This document shows positions 30,678-42,100 of a stretch of 63,634 nucleotides of DNA, piece after piece. The stretch is taken from positions 45,697-109,330 of the forward strand of contig FR898229.1 of the NCBI GenBank assembly GCA_000437375.1. Direction: 5' to 3'. Source of the stretch: Eubacterium sp. CAG:841. Its GTDB lineage: Bacteria > Bacillota > Clostridia > Oscillospirales > CAG-272. Position numbers and translations under genes: made by a program. Positions within the stretch are counted from its first letter, which is position 1. Each line of letters opens with the position of its first letter. The notes under the pieces were generated by a model that was not told where the DNA came from, did not search any database, and saw only the letters and a list, made by a program, of their open reading frames with translations.

Positions 30678-32948
30678 TCAATCAAAATGTTCTCTTTCCT
30701 TATCCAGCTTTACGCTCTCCGCCATAGACTGGATCTTTACAAGCTTATAATACTTGCCTTTCTTCGCCATAAGCTCGTCCGGCGTGCCGAATTCAAGTAT
30801 GCGACCTTTATCTATAACAACTATCTTGTCCGCCTGTTTAAGCGTGGAAAGCCTGTGAGCTATCATAAGCGTTGTTCTGCCTTTTACAAGGTTGTTTATC
30901 GCGTCCTGAATAAGCTTTTCCGTTTCCGAGTCCACAGCACTTGTCGCCTCGTCAAAAATAAGCACGCTGGGATTGTTGAGAATCGCTCTTGCAATCGATA
31001 TTCTCTGCCTTTCGCCGCCGGAAAGTCCCACGCCGCGCTCACCGAGCACCGTATCATATGCGTCCGGATGGCGAAGTATAAACTCGTGCGCGTTTGCTAT
31101 ATCGGCAGCCTTAAGCACTTCTTCTATGCCTGCGTTCGGTTTACCATACGCTATGTTGTTGAATATAGTGTCGGAAAACATCATCGCTTCCTGCTGAACA
31201 TATCCTATCTTCGAGCGGAACCAGCTCATATCGATTGATTTTATGTCTTTTCCGTCGAGCAGTATCTGTCCGTCGTAGTTATCATAAAACCGCATGAAAA
31301 GATTTATAAGCGTTGTTTTACCCGAACCCGTTGTTCCGACAATACCGACCGCCTCTCCCGGCTCTATGGTAAGATTTATATCGGAAAGCACGTTTTTTGT
31401 TTTATCGAAAGAAAAGCTTACATGGCGGAATTCGACCTTGCCGTTTATGCGCTCCGGCATATTGCCCTTACCGTCGTCATGCTCAGGTTCGGCATCGAGA
31501 ATATCCATAACTCTCTCAGCTGACGTAAGTGCGCTCTGGTACGAATCGTTGAGTCCCGCAAAGAAGTTTACAGGCCCATAAAACATTGAAGTATACGATA
31601 TGAACGACACAAGCAAACCGAGCGATATTCCGCTTTTGCCTTCAATAACTTCAAGTCCGCCGACATTCCATATTATAAGCGAACCGCAAACAACGACAAA
31701 AGACACCGCCGATGTGAAAATGCTTGACATTTTTCCTGCGCGGACGCTGACCTTAAGCCATTCGCGGTTTTGTTTTTCAAGCCTTTTTGAAGCGCGTTTT
31801 TCTCCCGAAAACGATTTTACAACTCTGATACACGGTATTGAATCCGTGAGAACAGAGGAGACAGCCGTCCATTTACGCCATATGCGGCGATAAAACGGAC
31901 GTATCTTTCTTCCGAACTTTTTTGACGCATATACCACAAACGGCACAGGAATAAGCGAAAGAAGCGAAAGCTTCCAATTCATCGTTATCATTATTATAAT
32001 AATACCCACAAGCAAGAACAGCTGAGTAATCACTTCCTGCGTAATACGGAGTATAAACGACTGAAGATTGCTTGTATCGTTGCTTATACGGTTTATTACA
32101 GAGCCTGTTGAGGTCTTATCGTAAAACTTCATCGGAAGGTGCTGCGCCTTTTCAAAAACATCATTTCGCAGATCGGCAACTATGCTGTCGCCCGCACGGC
32201 GCAGGAGCGCCCCTCTGATGGCGCCTATCAGATATTGCATAAGATACGTTCCGAACAGGAACGCAACTATAATATACAGCATCTTTTTATTTTTATTCGG
32301 AATAATGTCGTCAACCAGCATTTTTGTTACATAAGGCGGTACAAGACTAAGCGCCGTTATAACGACAGACATTATTACCGAAAGAATTATCGGTTTTATT
32401 TCGGGCTTTACATACTTTGCGAGCTTTGATACAAGCCTTCCCTTTGACGCACAGTTAAGACAGTCCGCGCCCGGACGGACAAGCTTCCTTCCGCATTTGG
32501 GACAAACGGTACAAAAACTGCGATAAGCTGTTTCAACGCCTTCAACGGCTTCGTCTATCGGTGTGCCGGCTATAATTTTATCGGCAAAAAGCACCGCCGC
32601 ATTGAAAAGCGCCGTAACCGCATATGTAGCTCTTACAAGCTCTGCTTTTTTTCCGCTCTTCATTATCGCAAGCAGGAATGCGTTTCCGTACATGCGTTTT
32701 ATCGAAAGTCCGTCAATTTCATCATATGAAACGGACAACGATTCGACTTCACCGCTTTCGCCGTGATATACTGCCGTTATCTTTTTGTCGGTAAATTCGA
32801 CCACCGAATCCCCGTAGTTTCCGTCGGGAGAAAGATCGGTTACAATTCTGAAAAGCTCGCGTTCCCCTTCCGAAAGCTTCGCCTGAAGCGTTTTCAGAAG
32901 TTTTTCATCGCTTGGTTTTTTATTTTCCAACGGTAAGATAAAATCCAT
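30678..32948 (-). CDS. ABC exporter with an N-terminal extension and zinc ribbon
   Basis: A 756-residue half-transporter. Residues 1-140 form an unusual cytoplasmic domain, followed by a zinc ribbon (CTVCPKCGRKLVRPGADCLNC, near 147-167 in the frame), six membrane helices (about 180-480) and the nucleotide-binding domain with GTTGSGKTT, LSGGERQR and VLIFDEATSAVD. The N-terminal domain is of the kind seen with DUF1854 partners. It should export a lipid, peptide or drug-like substrate as a homodimer. Promoter at 32995-33023. Confidence 0.9.
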   Translation of the reverse strand: MDFILPLENKKPSDEKLLKTLQAKLSEGERELFRIVTDLSPDGNYGDSVVEFTDKKITAVYHGESGEVESLSVSYDEIDGLSIKRMYGNAFLLAIMKSGKKAELVRATYAVTALFNAAVLFADKIIAGTPIDEAVEGVETAYRSFCTVCPKCGRKLVRPGADCLNCASKGRLVSKLAKYVKPEIKPIILSVIMSVVITALSLVPPYVTKMLVDDIIPNKNKKMLYIIVAFLFGTYLMQYLIGAIRGALLRRAGDSIVADLRNDVFEKAQHLPMKFYDKTSTGSVINRISNDTSNLQSFILRITQEVITQLFLLVGIIIIMITMNWKLSLLSLIPVPFVVYASKKFGRKIRPFYRRIWRKWTAVSSVLTDSIPCIRVVKSFSGEKRASKRLEKQNREWLKVSVRAGKMSSIFTSAVSFVVVCGSLIIWNVGGLEVIEGKSGISLGLLVSFISYTSMFYGPVNFFAGLNDSYQSALTSAERVMDILDAEPEHDDGKGNMPERINGKVEFRHVSFSFDKTKNVLSDINLTIEPGEAVGIVGTTGSGKTTLINLFMRFYDNYDGQILLDGKDIKSIDMSWFRSKIGYVQQEAMMFSDTIFNNIAYGKPNAGIEEVLKAADIANAHEFILRHPDAYDTVLGERGVGLSGGERQRISIARAILNNPSVLIFDEATSAVDSETEKLIQDAINNLVKGRTTLMIAHRLSTLKQADKIVVIDKGRILEFGTPDELMAKKGKYYKLVKIQSMAESVKLDKEREHFD

Positions 32949-32994
32949 ATAAGGTTCCTCTCTTTTTTGTTTCCGTTTTTAATAAAGTCACTGT

Positions 32995-33023
32995 ATCATA
33001 TCACGGCAAAATCGCTTTGTCAA
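32995..33023 (-). promoter_or_regulatory. Promoter of the ABC/DUF1854/c-di-AMP receptor operon
   Basis: TTGACA (33018-33023), 17-base spacer, TATGAT (32995-33000). Confidence 0.8.
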
Positions 33024-33049
33024 CATCAAACGGGCTATTTTTGAATATA

Positions 33050-33087
33050 AAAATGCTCCGGCAAATAATATTGCCGGAGCATTTTTT
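33050..33087 (-). terminator. Terminator of nifJ
   Basis: A 13-bp perfect stem AATGCTCCGGCAA with T-runs on both strands. Confidence 0.85.
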
Positions 33088-33101
33088 CTTTTTTTAACAG
33101 A

Positions 33102-36100
33102 TTATTCTTTCACTTCTGTTTCGTACATATTTTTAAGGTCAACAAGATGACGATACTTCTCTTTTGCAAGCTCGCTTGCTTCTGCGAAGAGCTTTTCTGC
33201 TCTTTCGGGGAAGGACTGAACAAGTCTGCTGTAACGTGTTTCGCTCTTGATGAACTCAATGTAGTCGGTTGTAGGCTCTTTGGAGTCTATTGTAAGAGGA
33301 TTCTTGCCCTCTGCAACGTTTGCGGGGTTGAAACGGAACATCTGCCAATAGCCTGCGTCAACAGCCTTCTTCATTTCGGACTGGCAGTTGCTCATGCCGC
33401 CCTTAAGGCCGTGCATTTCGCAAGGAGCGTAACCGATGATAAGTGAAGGACCGTTGTAAGCTTCTGCTTCCGCAATAGCCTTTACAGTCTGATTCATATC
33501 TGCGCCCATAGCAACCTGTGCAACGTAAACATAGCCGTAGCTCATAGCTATTTCCGCAAGGTTCTTCTTCTTTATAGCCTTACCTGCCGCTGCGAACTGT
33601 GCAACCTGACCTACCTGGCTTGCCTTTGATGCCTGACCGCCGGTATTAGAGTAAACTTCGGTATCGAATACCATAACGTTTACGTTTTCGCCGGAAGCGA
33701 GAACATGGTCAAGACCGCCAAAGCCTATATCATAAGCCCAGCCGTCGCCACCGAAGATCCATACGGACTTCTTAGCGAGCATATCCGCATTTGCAACAAC
33801 CTCTCTTGCGCGTGTGCAGGCTTCACATTCACAGCCGTCCACTATTGCGTCCGTGCAAGCGGAGACGAGCTTCTTGCCTGCTTCTGCGGAAGCGTCTGTA
33901 TCCATCTTTTCAAGCCATTCTGCGCCTGCTGCCTTGATATCGGCGTCGCAGTATTCAACGGCGATAAGCGCTTTTACAACGTCTGCAAGGTGTGCGCGAC
34001 GATGTTTAACGGCTGTAAGCATACCGAGACCGTGCTCTGCGTTATCTTCAAAAAGGGAGTTTGCCCATGCCGGACCGTGACCGCTCTCATTGTTTACCGT
34101 GTAAGGCGTTGAAGGAGCTGAGCCACCCCAGATAGAAGAACAACCCGTAGCGTTGGAGATATACATCTTCTCGCCGAAGAGCTGTGTGATAAGGCGTGCA
34201 TAAGTTGTTTCCGCACAACCTGCGCAAGAGCCTGAGAACTGAAGCAGCGGTTGATTGAACTGGCTTCCCTTAACCGTTGTATCGGCAAAAGGAGTAGCTT
34301 TCTTTGTTACGTTGTTTACAGCGTAATCGAAAGCGGGCTGCTGATCGAGCTGAGTCTCTGTGAGAACCATTTCGAGTGCTCTCTTCTCGGGCTTTGTGGG
34401 ACATACGTTCACGCAGAGCGAGCAACCCATACAGTCAAGAGGAGATACTGCGATGGTGAATTTATAATCTTCGCATCCCTTACCCATCATCTTAGCCGTG
34501 AACTTTGTGCAAGCGGGAGCCTTTGCGGCTTCGTCTGCGCTCATAGCGAAGGGACGGATAGCGGCGTGAGGACATACATAAGAACACTGGTTACACTGAA
34601 TACAATTTTCAGCGTGCCATACGGGAACTTTAACCGCAACGCCGCGCTTGTCGTAAGCGGACGCACCCTGCGGATATGTGCCGTCTGCACAATCCTTGAA
34701 TGCGGAAACGGGGAGAGAGTCGCCCTTCATTGCGTTTACGGGACGCGCAATGTTGTTTACAAAGTTTACAAGGTCTGCTCTGTTTCCTTCTGCGGGAGCC
34801 TTTGCAGCTTCTTTTTCTGCTGTTTTCCAGTCAACTGGAACATTTACCTTAACTGCTGCACCTGCGCCTGCGTCGATAGCTGCATAGTTGAGGTTTACGA
34901 TAGCTTCGCCCTTCTTTGAGTAGGACTTGTATGCCATCTTCTTCATGTATTCGATAGCTTCCTCTGCGGGGAGAACCTTTGCAAGAGAGAAGAATGCGGA
35001 CTGAAGCACCGTGTTCTTAACCTTAACGTTGCCAAGCTTCATAGCCGTGCCGGTAGCATCTATAACATAGAAGTTTACGTTGTTGTTTGCGATATAGGAC
35101 TTAACGGAGCCGGGAAGCTTTTCGTCAAGTTCGGCTTCTGTCCAGGGGCAGTCAAGAAGGAATACGCCGCCCGGTTTTACGTCGGACACCATATCATACT
35201 GCTCAAGGTAAGCGTGATTGTGGCAGGCAACAAAGTCAGCCTTTGTTATATAGTAAGGACTCTTTATGGGAGTATCGCCGAAGCGGAGGTGAGAAACCGT
35301 AAAGCCGCCTGTCTTCTTTGAGTCATACTGGAAGTATGCCTGAATGTATTTGTCGGTGTGGTCGCCGATGATCTTTATCGAGTTCTTGTTTGCGCCAACC
35401 GTGCCGTCGCCGCCAAGACCCCAGAACTTGCATGCGATAGTGCCTGCGGGAGCTGTGTCGGGAGCGGGCTTTTCTTCAAGGGAAAGTCCCGTAACGTCAT
35501 CGGTGATACCGATCGTAAAGCCGTTTTTGGGAGCATCTTTGGCGAGGTTTTCATAAACCGCAAAGATAGATGCGGGAGGCGTATCCTTTGAGCCGAGTCC
35601 GTAACGTCCGCCGACAACCTTTACAGTCTTTCCTGCCTGAGCAAGGGCTGTAACAACATCAAGATAAAGCGGCTCGCCAAGAGATCCGGGTTCCTTTGTT
35701 CTGTCGAGAACGGCGATCTTCTTGCATGTTTCGGGAATAGCCGCGATGAGCTTGTCCGCACGGAAAGGACGGTAAAGACGAACCTTTACAAGACCTACCT
35801 TTTCGCCGTGAGCGTTCATATAGTCTATAACTTCTTCTGCAACGTCGCATACAGAACCCATAGCTATGATAACTCTGTCTGCATCCGGAGCGCCGTAGTA
35901 GTTGAAGAGCTGATAGTTTGTACCGAGCTTTTCGTTTACCTTGCCCATGTATTCTTCAACAATATCGGGAAGAGCATTGTAATATTCGTTGCAGGCTTCT
36001 CTGTGCTGGAAGAATATATCGCCGTTTTCTGCCGAGCCGCGAAGAACGGGATGTTCGGGGTTGAGAGCGCGTGCGCGGAATGCTGCGAGAGCATCCTTGT

Positions 36101-36686
36101 CTATCATCGATTTGAGATCGTCATAATCCCATGCTTCGATTTTCTGGATTTCGTGAGAAGTTCTGAAACCGTCGAAGAAGTTGATAAACGGTACTCTGCC
36201 CTTGATTGTTGAAAGGTGAGCGACCGCGCCGAGATCCATTATTTCCTGAGGGTTGGATTCGGCAAGCATAGCGAAACCTGTCTGACGGCAGGCATACACG
36301 TCGGAGTGATCACCGAAAATGTTGAGTGCGTGAGAAGCAACGCAACGTGCGGAAACGTGGATAACGCAGGGGAGAAGCTCTCCGGCGATTTTGTACATAT
36401 TGGGGATCATAAGGAGAAGTCCCTGTGAAGCCGTATAAGTCGTTGTAAGAGCGCCTGCAGCGAGTGAGCCGTGTACGGCGCCTGCCGCACCTGCTTCAGA
36501 CTGCATCTCGACAACTTTTACCTTGTCTCCGAAAATGTTTTTGAGTCCGCCCGCAGACCATGTGTCCGTGTTTTCAGCCATAGGACTTGAGGGCGTGATG
36601 GGATAGATTGCGGCAACTTCCGTAAACGCATACGAAACGTGTGCGGCAGCGGTGTTACCGTCCATGGAAATCATTTTTCTTGCCAT
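33102..36686 (-). CDS. nifJ: Pyruvate:ferredoxin oxidoreductase
   Basis: A 1,194-residue single-chain enzyme that converts pyruvate and CoA to acetyl-CoA, CO2 and reduced ferredoxin. Domains in order: alpha (VSYAFTEVAAIYPITPSSPM), gamma, ferredoxin-like with two 4Fe-4S sets (CIQCNQCSYVC, CMGCSLCVNVC) and the thiamine-binding beta domain (NATGCSSIWG, FGGDGWAYDIGFGGLDHVLA). Full length. GGAGG precedes ATG 36686; the longer frame upstream lacks a site. Marks an anaerobic fermentative host. Confidence 0.98.
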   Translation of the reverse strand: MARKMISMDGNTAAAHVSYAFTEVAAIYPITPSSPMAENTDTWSAGGLKNIFGDKVKVVEMQSEAGAAGAVHGSLAAGALTTTYTASQGLLLMIPNMYKIAGELLPCVIHVSARCVASHALNIFGDHSDVYACRQTGFAMLAESNPQEIMDLGAVAHLSTIKGRVPFINFFDGFRTSHEIQKIEAWDYDDLKSMIDKDALAAFRARALNPEHPVLRGSAENGDIFFQHREACNEYYNALPDIVEEYMGKVNEKLGTNYQLFNYYGAPDADRVIIAMGSVCDVAEEVIDYMNAHGEKVGLVKVRLYRPFRADKLIAAIPETCKKIAVLDRTKEPGSLGEPLYLDVVTALAQAGKTVKVVGGRYGLGSKDTPPASIFAVYENLAKDAPKNGFTIGITDDVTGLSLEEKPAPDTAPAGTIACKFWGLGGDGTVGANKNSIKIIGDHTDKYIQAYFQYDSKKTGGFTVSHLRFGDTPIKSPYYITKADFVACHNHAYLEQYDMVSDVKPGGVFLLDCPWTEAELDEKLPGSVKSYIANNNVNFYVIDATGTAMKLGNVKVKNTVLQSAFFSLAKVLPAEEAIEYMKKMAYKSYSKKGEAIVNLNYAAIDAGAGAAVKVNVPVDWKTAEKEAAKAPAEGNRADLVNFVNNIARPVNAMKGDSLPVSAFKDCADGTYPQGASAYDKRGVAVKVPVWHAENCIQCNQCSYVCPHAAIRPFAMSADEAAKAPACTKFTAKMMGKGCEDYKFTIAVSPLDCMGCSLCVNVCPTKPEKRALEMVLTETQLDQQPAFDYAVNNVTKKATPFADTTVKGSQFNQPLLQFSGSCAGCAETTYARLITQLFGEKMYISNATGCSSIWGGSAPSTPYTVNNESGHGPAWANSLFEDNAEHGLGMLTAVKHRRAHLADVVKALIAVEYCDADIKAAGAEWLEKMDTDASAEAGKKLVSACTDAIVDGCECEACTRAREVVANADMLAKKSVWIFGGDGWAYDIGFGGLDHVLASGENVNVMVFDTEVYSNTGGQASKASQVGQVAQFAAAGKAIKKKNLAEIAMSYGYVYVAQVAMGADMNQTVKAIAEAEAYNGPSLIIGYAPCEMHGLKGGMSNCQSEMKKAVDAGYWQMFRFNPANVAEGKNPLTIDSKEPTTDYIEFIKSETRYSRLVQSFPERAEKLFAEASELAKEKYRHLVDLKNMYETEVKE

Positions 36687-36748
36687 GTTTTTTCCTCCGT
36701 TTTTTATTTGCATATAATAAAAATTATATATATTTTGCATTAACTATT

Positions 36749-36777
36749 ATAATAGCACGTTTATTTTGAAAAGTAAA
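36749..36777 (-). promoter_or_regulatory. Promoter of nifJ
   Basis: TTTACT (36772-36777), 17-base spacer, TATTAT (36749-36754). Confidence 0.65.
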
Positions 36778-36823
36778 CAAATTTATTGTAAAAAATATTC
36801 CGCGCTTGAAACTTTTTTGGTCG

Positions 36824-37300
36824 TCAACCGTTATTCGACGTCGCAAGGCAGGCGTCTATGACAATAAGCGCGCAAAGCGCCGTAAGTACGTCGCCGTCGT
36901 TCATTACGCGCAGACGATAAGCGTCTCCGAACGTAAACCACTCCTTCGATACCGTTGCGACTACGCCGTCTTCGTTTGTAATTTCGTATTCGTGACTCAA
37001 AAATTCGCCCTCTATCCGCCAGCCGAGTTCTTCTACCGTATAAGACGGATATATAAACGTTATTTTTTTGCTTATCGTCACGTCGCACCCGTCTGCGGAA
37101 ACATCATATTTTACGGGAAAAGAGAAAAGCCTTCGCGAGATCTCCGCGACTTCGTTTCCGGCGGCGTCGCTTATATGAAATGTTTTAGGCAGCGAAAACA
37201 CTTCGCCCTCGACATAAAATCTTTCGCTTCCGTCTTCGCCGTAAACGGTGAACCTTTCACCTATCGTAAAAACGTGCTGTTTTATATAAAGGTCTGTCAT
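36824..37300 (-). CDS. LURP-one-related (YxjI-like) protein
   Basis: A 158-residue beta-barrel protein with a tubby-like fold in this family. Signature: IKQHVFTIGERFTVYG at the start and repeated strand pairs such as EVAEISRRLFSF. Function in bacteria is unknown. Its ribosome binding site overlaps the rqcH stop codon, so the genes are coupled. Confidence 0.8.
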   Translation of the reverse strand: MTDLYIKQHVFTIGERFTVYGEDGSERFYVEGEVFSLPKTFHISDAAGNEVAEISRRLFSFPVKYDVSADGCDVTISKKITFIYPSYTVEELGWRIEGEFLSHEYEITNEDGVVATVSKEWFTFGDAYRLRVMNDGDVLTALCALIVIDACLATSNNG

Positions 37301-37304
37301 ATTT

Positions 37305-39044
37305 TCATCCTTTCGGTTTTGCGGGATTTACATACGCCGTATAGTAATCGGTATAAAGAACATGCCCCGGAGCCGAGCCGGACGGTTTTTTCACGAACTT
37401 CACCCTCGTATAATCCACCGCAACATTTGAAGAAGCCCTTTCGTCGGAAAAATATGCCGCCGCCTGAGCCGCTTCCGTAAAATCTCTTGCGTCGGGATCT
37501 TCGTCCGCTTCACAGCGCATTATAACGTGCGATCCCGCGCCGCCCTTGACATGAAACCACCAATCGTTTTTTTCGGCAAACTTTGTGGAAAGAAAATCAT
37601 TCTGAGTATTGTTTTTTCCGCAGATTATCTCCCTGCCGAGAGAGGTGTGAAAATACATCGGCTCCGTTTTCTTCGGCTTCTGCCCTTTCACCTGTACGGG
37701 ACGGCGCAAATAACCCGTTTTCACCAGCTCTTCTCTTATTTCGGAAACATCGGCGGCACATTCGCAAAGCGAAAGCGAAGCTTCGACGGTTTTCAGATAT
37801 TCAAGCTCTGCGCGCGCCTTTTCCGCCTGCTCTGAGGCAATCACCCTCGCCGTTTTCAGCTTGTTGTATTTTTTATAGTATCTTGCGGCGTTTTGTGACG
37901 CCGTAAGCTTTTCATCAAGCGGAATTTTTACTTTTTCCGGAGGATCGGAATAATAATTTTCGACCTCCGCAAATTTCGCCTTGCCGGAAAGTCTGTAAAG
38001 CGATCCCGTTATAAGCTCGCCCCACAGCCTGAATTTGTCCGCATCCCCGCACTCCGCAAGCTCTTCGGAAATAACGTCAAGCTTTTTTGTAAGACGTTTT
38101 TTTGCCGTCTGCAAAAGTGCTTCCGTCGCACCGATTCGGTTTTTCAGCGCTTCGGCTTCCGCTTTTTCGCCGTAAAACGCCGAAAGAAGCTCCGAAAAGC
38201 TTTCATATCTCTTACCCGCTCCGGGTAGATACGTTATCTCCGTGTACGAAAACTCCTCAGGCTCTCCGCCAAGTCCCAGTGCCATATAAGGCACAAACAC
38301 CCTGTTCCTTACGTTTTCCATAAGCGCCGAAAACGCACGGTAAAGCTTTTCCGGGTTCGTTTCGGAGGCACACCTGCCGACAGCGCCTGCTCTGCATACA
38401 AGCTCACGCGCCACAGTGGGAGAAAATCCAAGATAAGTATCAATAAAGAATCTGTCCGCATCCTTTCCGGCAGGATAGTTTTCAAATCGCGAAATAAAGC
38501 CTTCGTAAGTTTCTTTAAGCGGATCAAGCTTCTCCTGCGGAGGCGGAGCCTCATATATCATTCCCGGCAAAACCTGGCGCACGCGGCTGGTTGTGAAGTC
38601 GACCGGCTTTGTCACGCCGAGAATTTTCATTTTTCCGCCGTCGTCACCCGCAAAAATAATGTTGCTGTACTTACCCATTATCTCCGCTATGATATACCTT
38701 CTGCACTCAAAGCCGAGCTCGTCGTGACAGGAAAAGGTTATCTTTATCGCACGTTCAAAGCCGACCGTACCGATTTCTTCTATCAGCGCGCCCGAAAGAT
38801 GCTTTCGCAAAAGCATACACAGCATTGGCGGCACCGCCGGATTTTCTGCCTGAGAATCGGTAAAGCATACCCTTGCCGACGATGGGCAAGCCGAAATTAT
38901 CAGCTTTTTCGTTTCCCTGCCCACACGGCAGAAAAGCAGTATTTCTTCCTTCGACGGCTGATAGACCTTCTCTATCCTTGCTCCGCGCAAAACAGAGTCA
39001 AGCTCGTGCGCGACAGCCGTCGCAAATATAACGTCAAACGCCAT
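37305..39044 (-). CDS. rqcH: Rqc2 homologue RqcH (NFACT family)
   Basis: A 579-residue ribosome-quality-control factor: it binds the split 50S with stalled peptidyl-tRNA and directs alanine tailing. NFACT-N domain at the start (AFDVIFATAVAHELDSVLRG), central coiled coils and the C-terminal NFACT-R domain (NDWWFHVKGGAGSHVIMR). GAGG precedes ATG 39044; the earlier TTG/ATG in frame is less well placed. The gene follows the YfhO gene by 60 bases in the same direction. Confidence 0.93.
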   Translation of the reverse strand: MAFDVIFATAVAHELDSVLRGARIEKVYQPSKEEILLFCRVGRETKKLIISACPSSARVCFTDSQAENPAVPPMLCMLLRKHLSGALIEEIGTVGFERAIKITFSCHDELGFECRRYIIAEIMGKYSNIIFAGDDGGKMKILGVTKPVDFTTSRVRQVLPGMIYEAPPPQEKLDPLKETYEGFISRFENYPAGKDADRFFIDTYLGFSPTVARELVCRAGAVGRCASETNPEKLYRAFSALMENVRNRVFVPYMALGLGGEPEEFSYTEITYLPGAGKRYESFSELLSAFYGEKAEAEALKNRIGATEALLQTAKKRLTKKLDVISEELAECGDADKFRLWGELITGSLYRLSGKAKFAEVENYYSDPPEKVKIPLDEKLTASQNAARYYKKYNKLKTARVIASEQAEKARAELEYLKTVEASLSLCECAADVSEIREELVKTGYLRRPVQVKGQKPKKTEPMYFHTSLGREIICGKNNTQNDFLSTKFAEKNDWWFHVKGGAGSHVIMRCEADEDPDARDFTEAAQAAAYFSDERASSNVAVDYTRVKFVKKPSGSAPGHVLYTDYYTAYVNPAKPKG

Positions 39045-39104
39045 TTTGTCCTCTTTCATCAAAAACGAATCGGGAAAGTTTCCTCCCCCGATTTGCTTGC
39101 TTTT

Positions 39105-42100
39105 TTATTTGTTTTCTTCCGTATTTTCGGAATTTTCAACCGCCGTTTCTTCCGTTTCGGCAGTTGTACTTTCGGGTTCTGTCGGTTCTTCTATCATTCC
39201 GGCAAGCGGAGATATCTCCTCCGAAACATCCGGCTCGTCAGGAACGTTTTCCGTCGGGAATATCATATCGCCGGAAACTCCGTAAGGAACATATTTCTTT
39301 CCGAGCTTGGCATAAACAAAGCGTCTTACTTTTTCAACCTTTACAAATATGATAAAGCATATCATAAGCAGTGCCGAAATAACGGTAAGAATTATAGCCG
39401 CAATATAGCCTTTGGGCATATATCTGAACTCTATATCGTGATATCCGGCAGTTGACTTTACTGCAAGAAGCGAATCACATACCATAAGCGTTTCGGCTTT
39501 TTCTCCGTCGATATATACGTTCCAGCCTGCATCGTAAGGGATGGACGTAAAGATAAGCTCCTGACCTGTGGGCTGATCTATCGTGCCTTTGAGATAATCG
39601 TTTCCGTAATCCTCTATAAGCATTTCGGCGGATGAAAGCTGGTCGAACGCCTCTGTCAATGCCGTGTAGTCTATATAACAGAAGAAATATTTTGATTCTT
39701 TTGAAATATAAAGCGCGTCATCATTGAGTCTGAGCTCAACCGTTACCGTATCTCCCTTTTTGAAATCGCCGAGCTTCATTATGCAGGAGGTCTCAAGTCC
39801 GAAATAGTCGGAAACAAACTTTGCTGATTCGTTGTTCTTCTTTACATACACTTTGAAAGTCTTGCCGAAGTTTGCCGCCGTGAAGTGGAAATACACGGGA
39901 CCGTCCGCAGGCATCGTAAAGTCAAGCAGAGCTTTTCCGCCGTCCTGCTTTTTCTCAAAGCAGTAGTAGGGATTCTGAATTTCTTTTTCCTCGCCGTCAA
40001 CCGTGAATTTATGCGTCTGGTTGAAGGTCGAGCGCGTGCAGTTTTCGGAGCTCATCGAAGCGGTTATTCCTTTAAGAACTTCGCCCGAAACACCGCTTTC
40101 GGAAAGCATGGATTTAAGAAGTCTGTCCTGATAATCTATGCCAGAAATATAAGGCGGATAGGTAAGCTCGTTCATATCGCTTATAACGTTTTCGCTTACA
40201 CCGTAGGCTACGGAAAGTGCCTTTGTGTTCTGCATTGCGTAGATAATATTGTCGGACTTGACTATCTGATAGCCCTCTTCGCCCTGCGCCGCTATTTTGA
40301 AAATGTTTCCGTCGAGCGTATCATTCTTTGTTATAACGTATTTTATTCCGAGAAGTGCGTCCGAAACGGGCGTTCCGCCGAGATATTTTGTCCAATGCGA
40401 ATCTGAGGAATAGCCCATTCTCGCCATCATTCTTATAATATTTGCGTTAAGGGTTGAAGTAGAATGTGAAATTCCGTTGAAGCCGTATGCCATAGGCTCG
40501 TTTACGCCGCCGTTTTTACGGTAAACGGTGCTTTCCATACGGTAGAAGGTCTTATCGCTTTCAAGAATCTTGTCCACAACGTTCTGAATTCTCTGTACGC
40601 TTCCGTTATAGGAGCTGTAAACCTCCTGGCCGTTTGAATCAAGATAGTTATTGTACTTTGTAACGCCTACTTCGTTCTGAACGCCGACAACGCTGAGAAG
40701 CGACGCCACGAACATCTCCACACATACGACGGCAGCAAGCACGAATGCCGCAGCTTCTGTAGTCTTTTTGTCACGTATGAACTTGAGTATTACCGTATAG
40801 AGCGCTATAACTATAAGCGAAAACATAATACAGCCTGCCGAAGAGAGCGGTACGCTCTTGTCTCCCTGCTGGAAGTTGATGTGCAGCTTCTGTATTATAA
40901 GAACAAGTACGGAGAACGAAACTCCGGTAACCACAATATGAGAAAGTTTTATCTTTCCGAGTCCCTTTATGGCATCGGCAGCCATAGTAAGTATGAAGAA
41001 AGAGAAAACATAAGAATATCTGTAATTGAGCCAGTTAGGCGTTGAAAATCCGTGCCATACAAGGTCGACCGTGTTTACGGTAAAGCTTATGACAAGCGCC
41101 GCGAGCATAGCCGTTGCGGCTATCTTCTGGCGTTTGGGTATCGATTTTGAAAGATAGAACAGCGGCAGGCACATAAGCGCGAGCGCACCGCAGTATATCA
41201 TAGGCTCTCCGGCACGGTTTACCGAGTCGTAAGTGCCGGGCAAAAGCTTTATCACAAGGTCGAGATAATCAAATCTGAGCGAGAGCGAAAAGTCGGTCGA
41301 GGCAAAGCCTATCTTACCGAATCCGAGCGAATACCACGCTCCGTAAAGCATAAATGCCGATATTCCGAGCGCAAGCACCGTGCTGAGCACAAAACGCATA
41401 AACGTCTTAAAGCCGGCAGTACGGAAAAATCTTTTTTCACCCTTATATATTTCGGGACGGATCGTGTAGTAATAATAACAGAAATAAAGGAATGTAAAAA
41501 TTCCGCACATATAGCCCATATAGTAGTTTGAAATGAATATGAGCGAAAGCGAAATTATATAAAGGACTACTTTCTTTTTGCGGATGAGCGATTCCGTGCC
41601 GAGAATAAGAAGCGGCAGGAATACAAGCGCATCAAGCCACATGGGATCTATCGTCTGAACAACGGAATATGCGCAAAGTGCATACATCATGGAAAGCGCA
41701 AGCGTTCTCATCTGTCCAAGCTTACGCGTTTTGTGCAGATATATTCCGAAGTTGAGCCCCATCGTGCCTATTTTGCAAAGCTGAATGAACGTTACGGCGT
41801 CAACAATGTTCTTCTTGGGGAAGAGTGCCAGAAGCAGATTGAACGGACTGCCCATGTAATACGCCACAATTCCCATAAACTCGCCGCCAAGCGTGCGCTT
41901 CCATGAATAGAGCCAGCTTCCGCCGTGAACGAGCAGATTCCGTATCTCTTCATAGTAATAAATGTACTGCGCCTGGAAGTCCAGCGTAAGTATCGAGCTG
42001 TTGCCGAAAGGATGAAATTCCATGCAGGCAAAAACTCCTGCCATTATAACAAACGGAAGAAGAAATGCTGCGGCAAGATACGTGTACTCGCTCGTCTTTA

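Noticed and set aside
30516..31238. Long plus-strand frame opposite the ABC exporter
   Set aside because: It covers the nucleotide-binding domain of the real gene and has no recognisable protein features.
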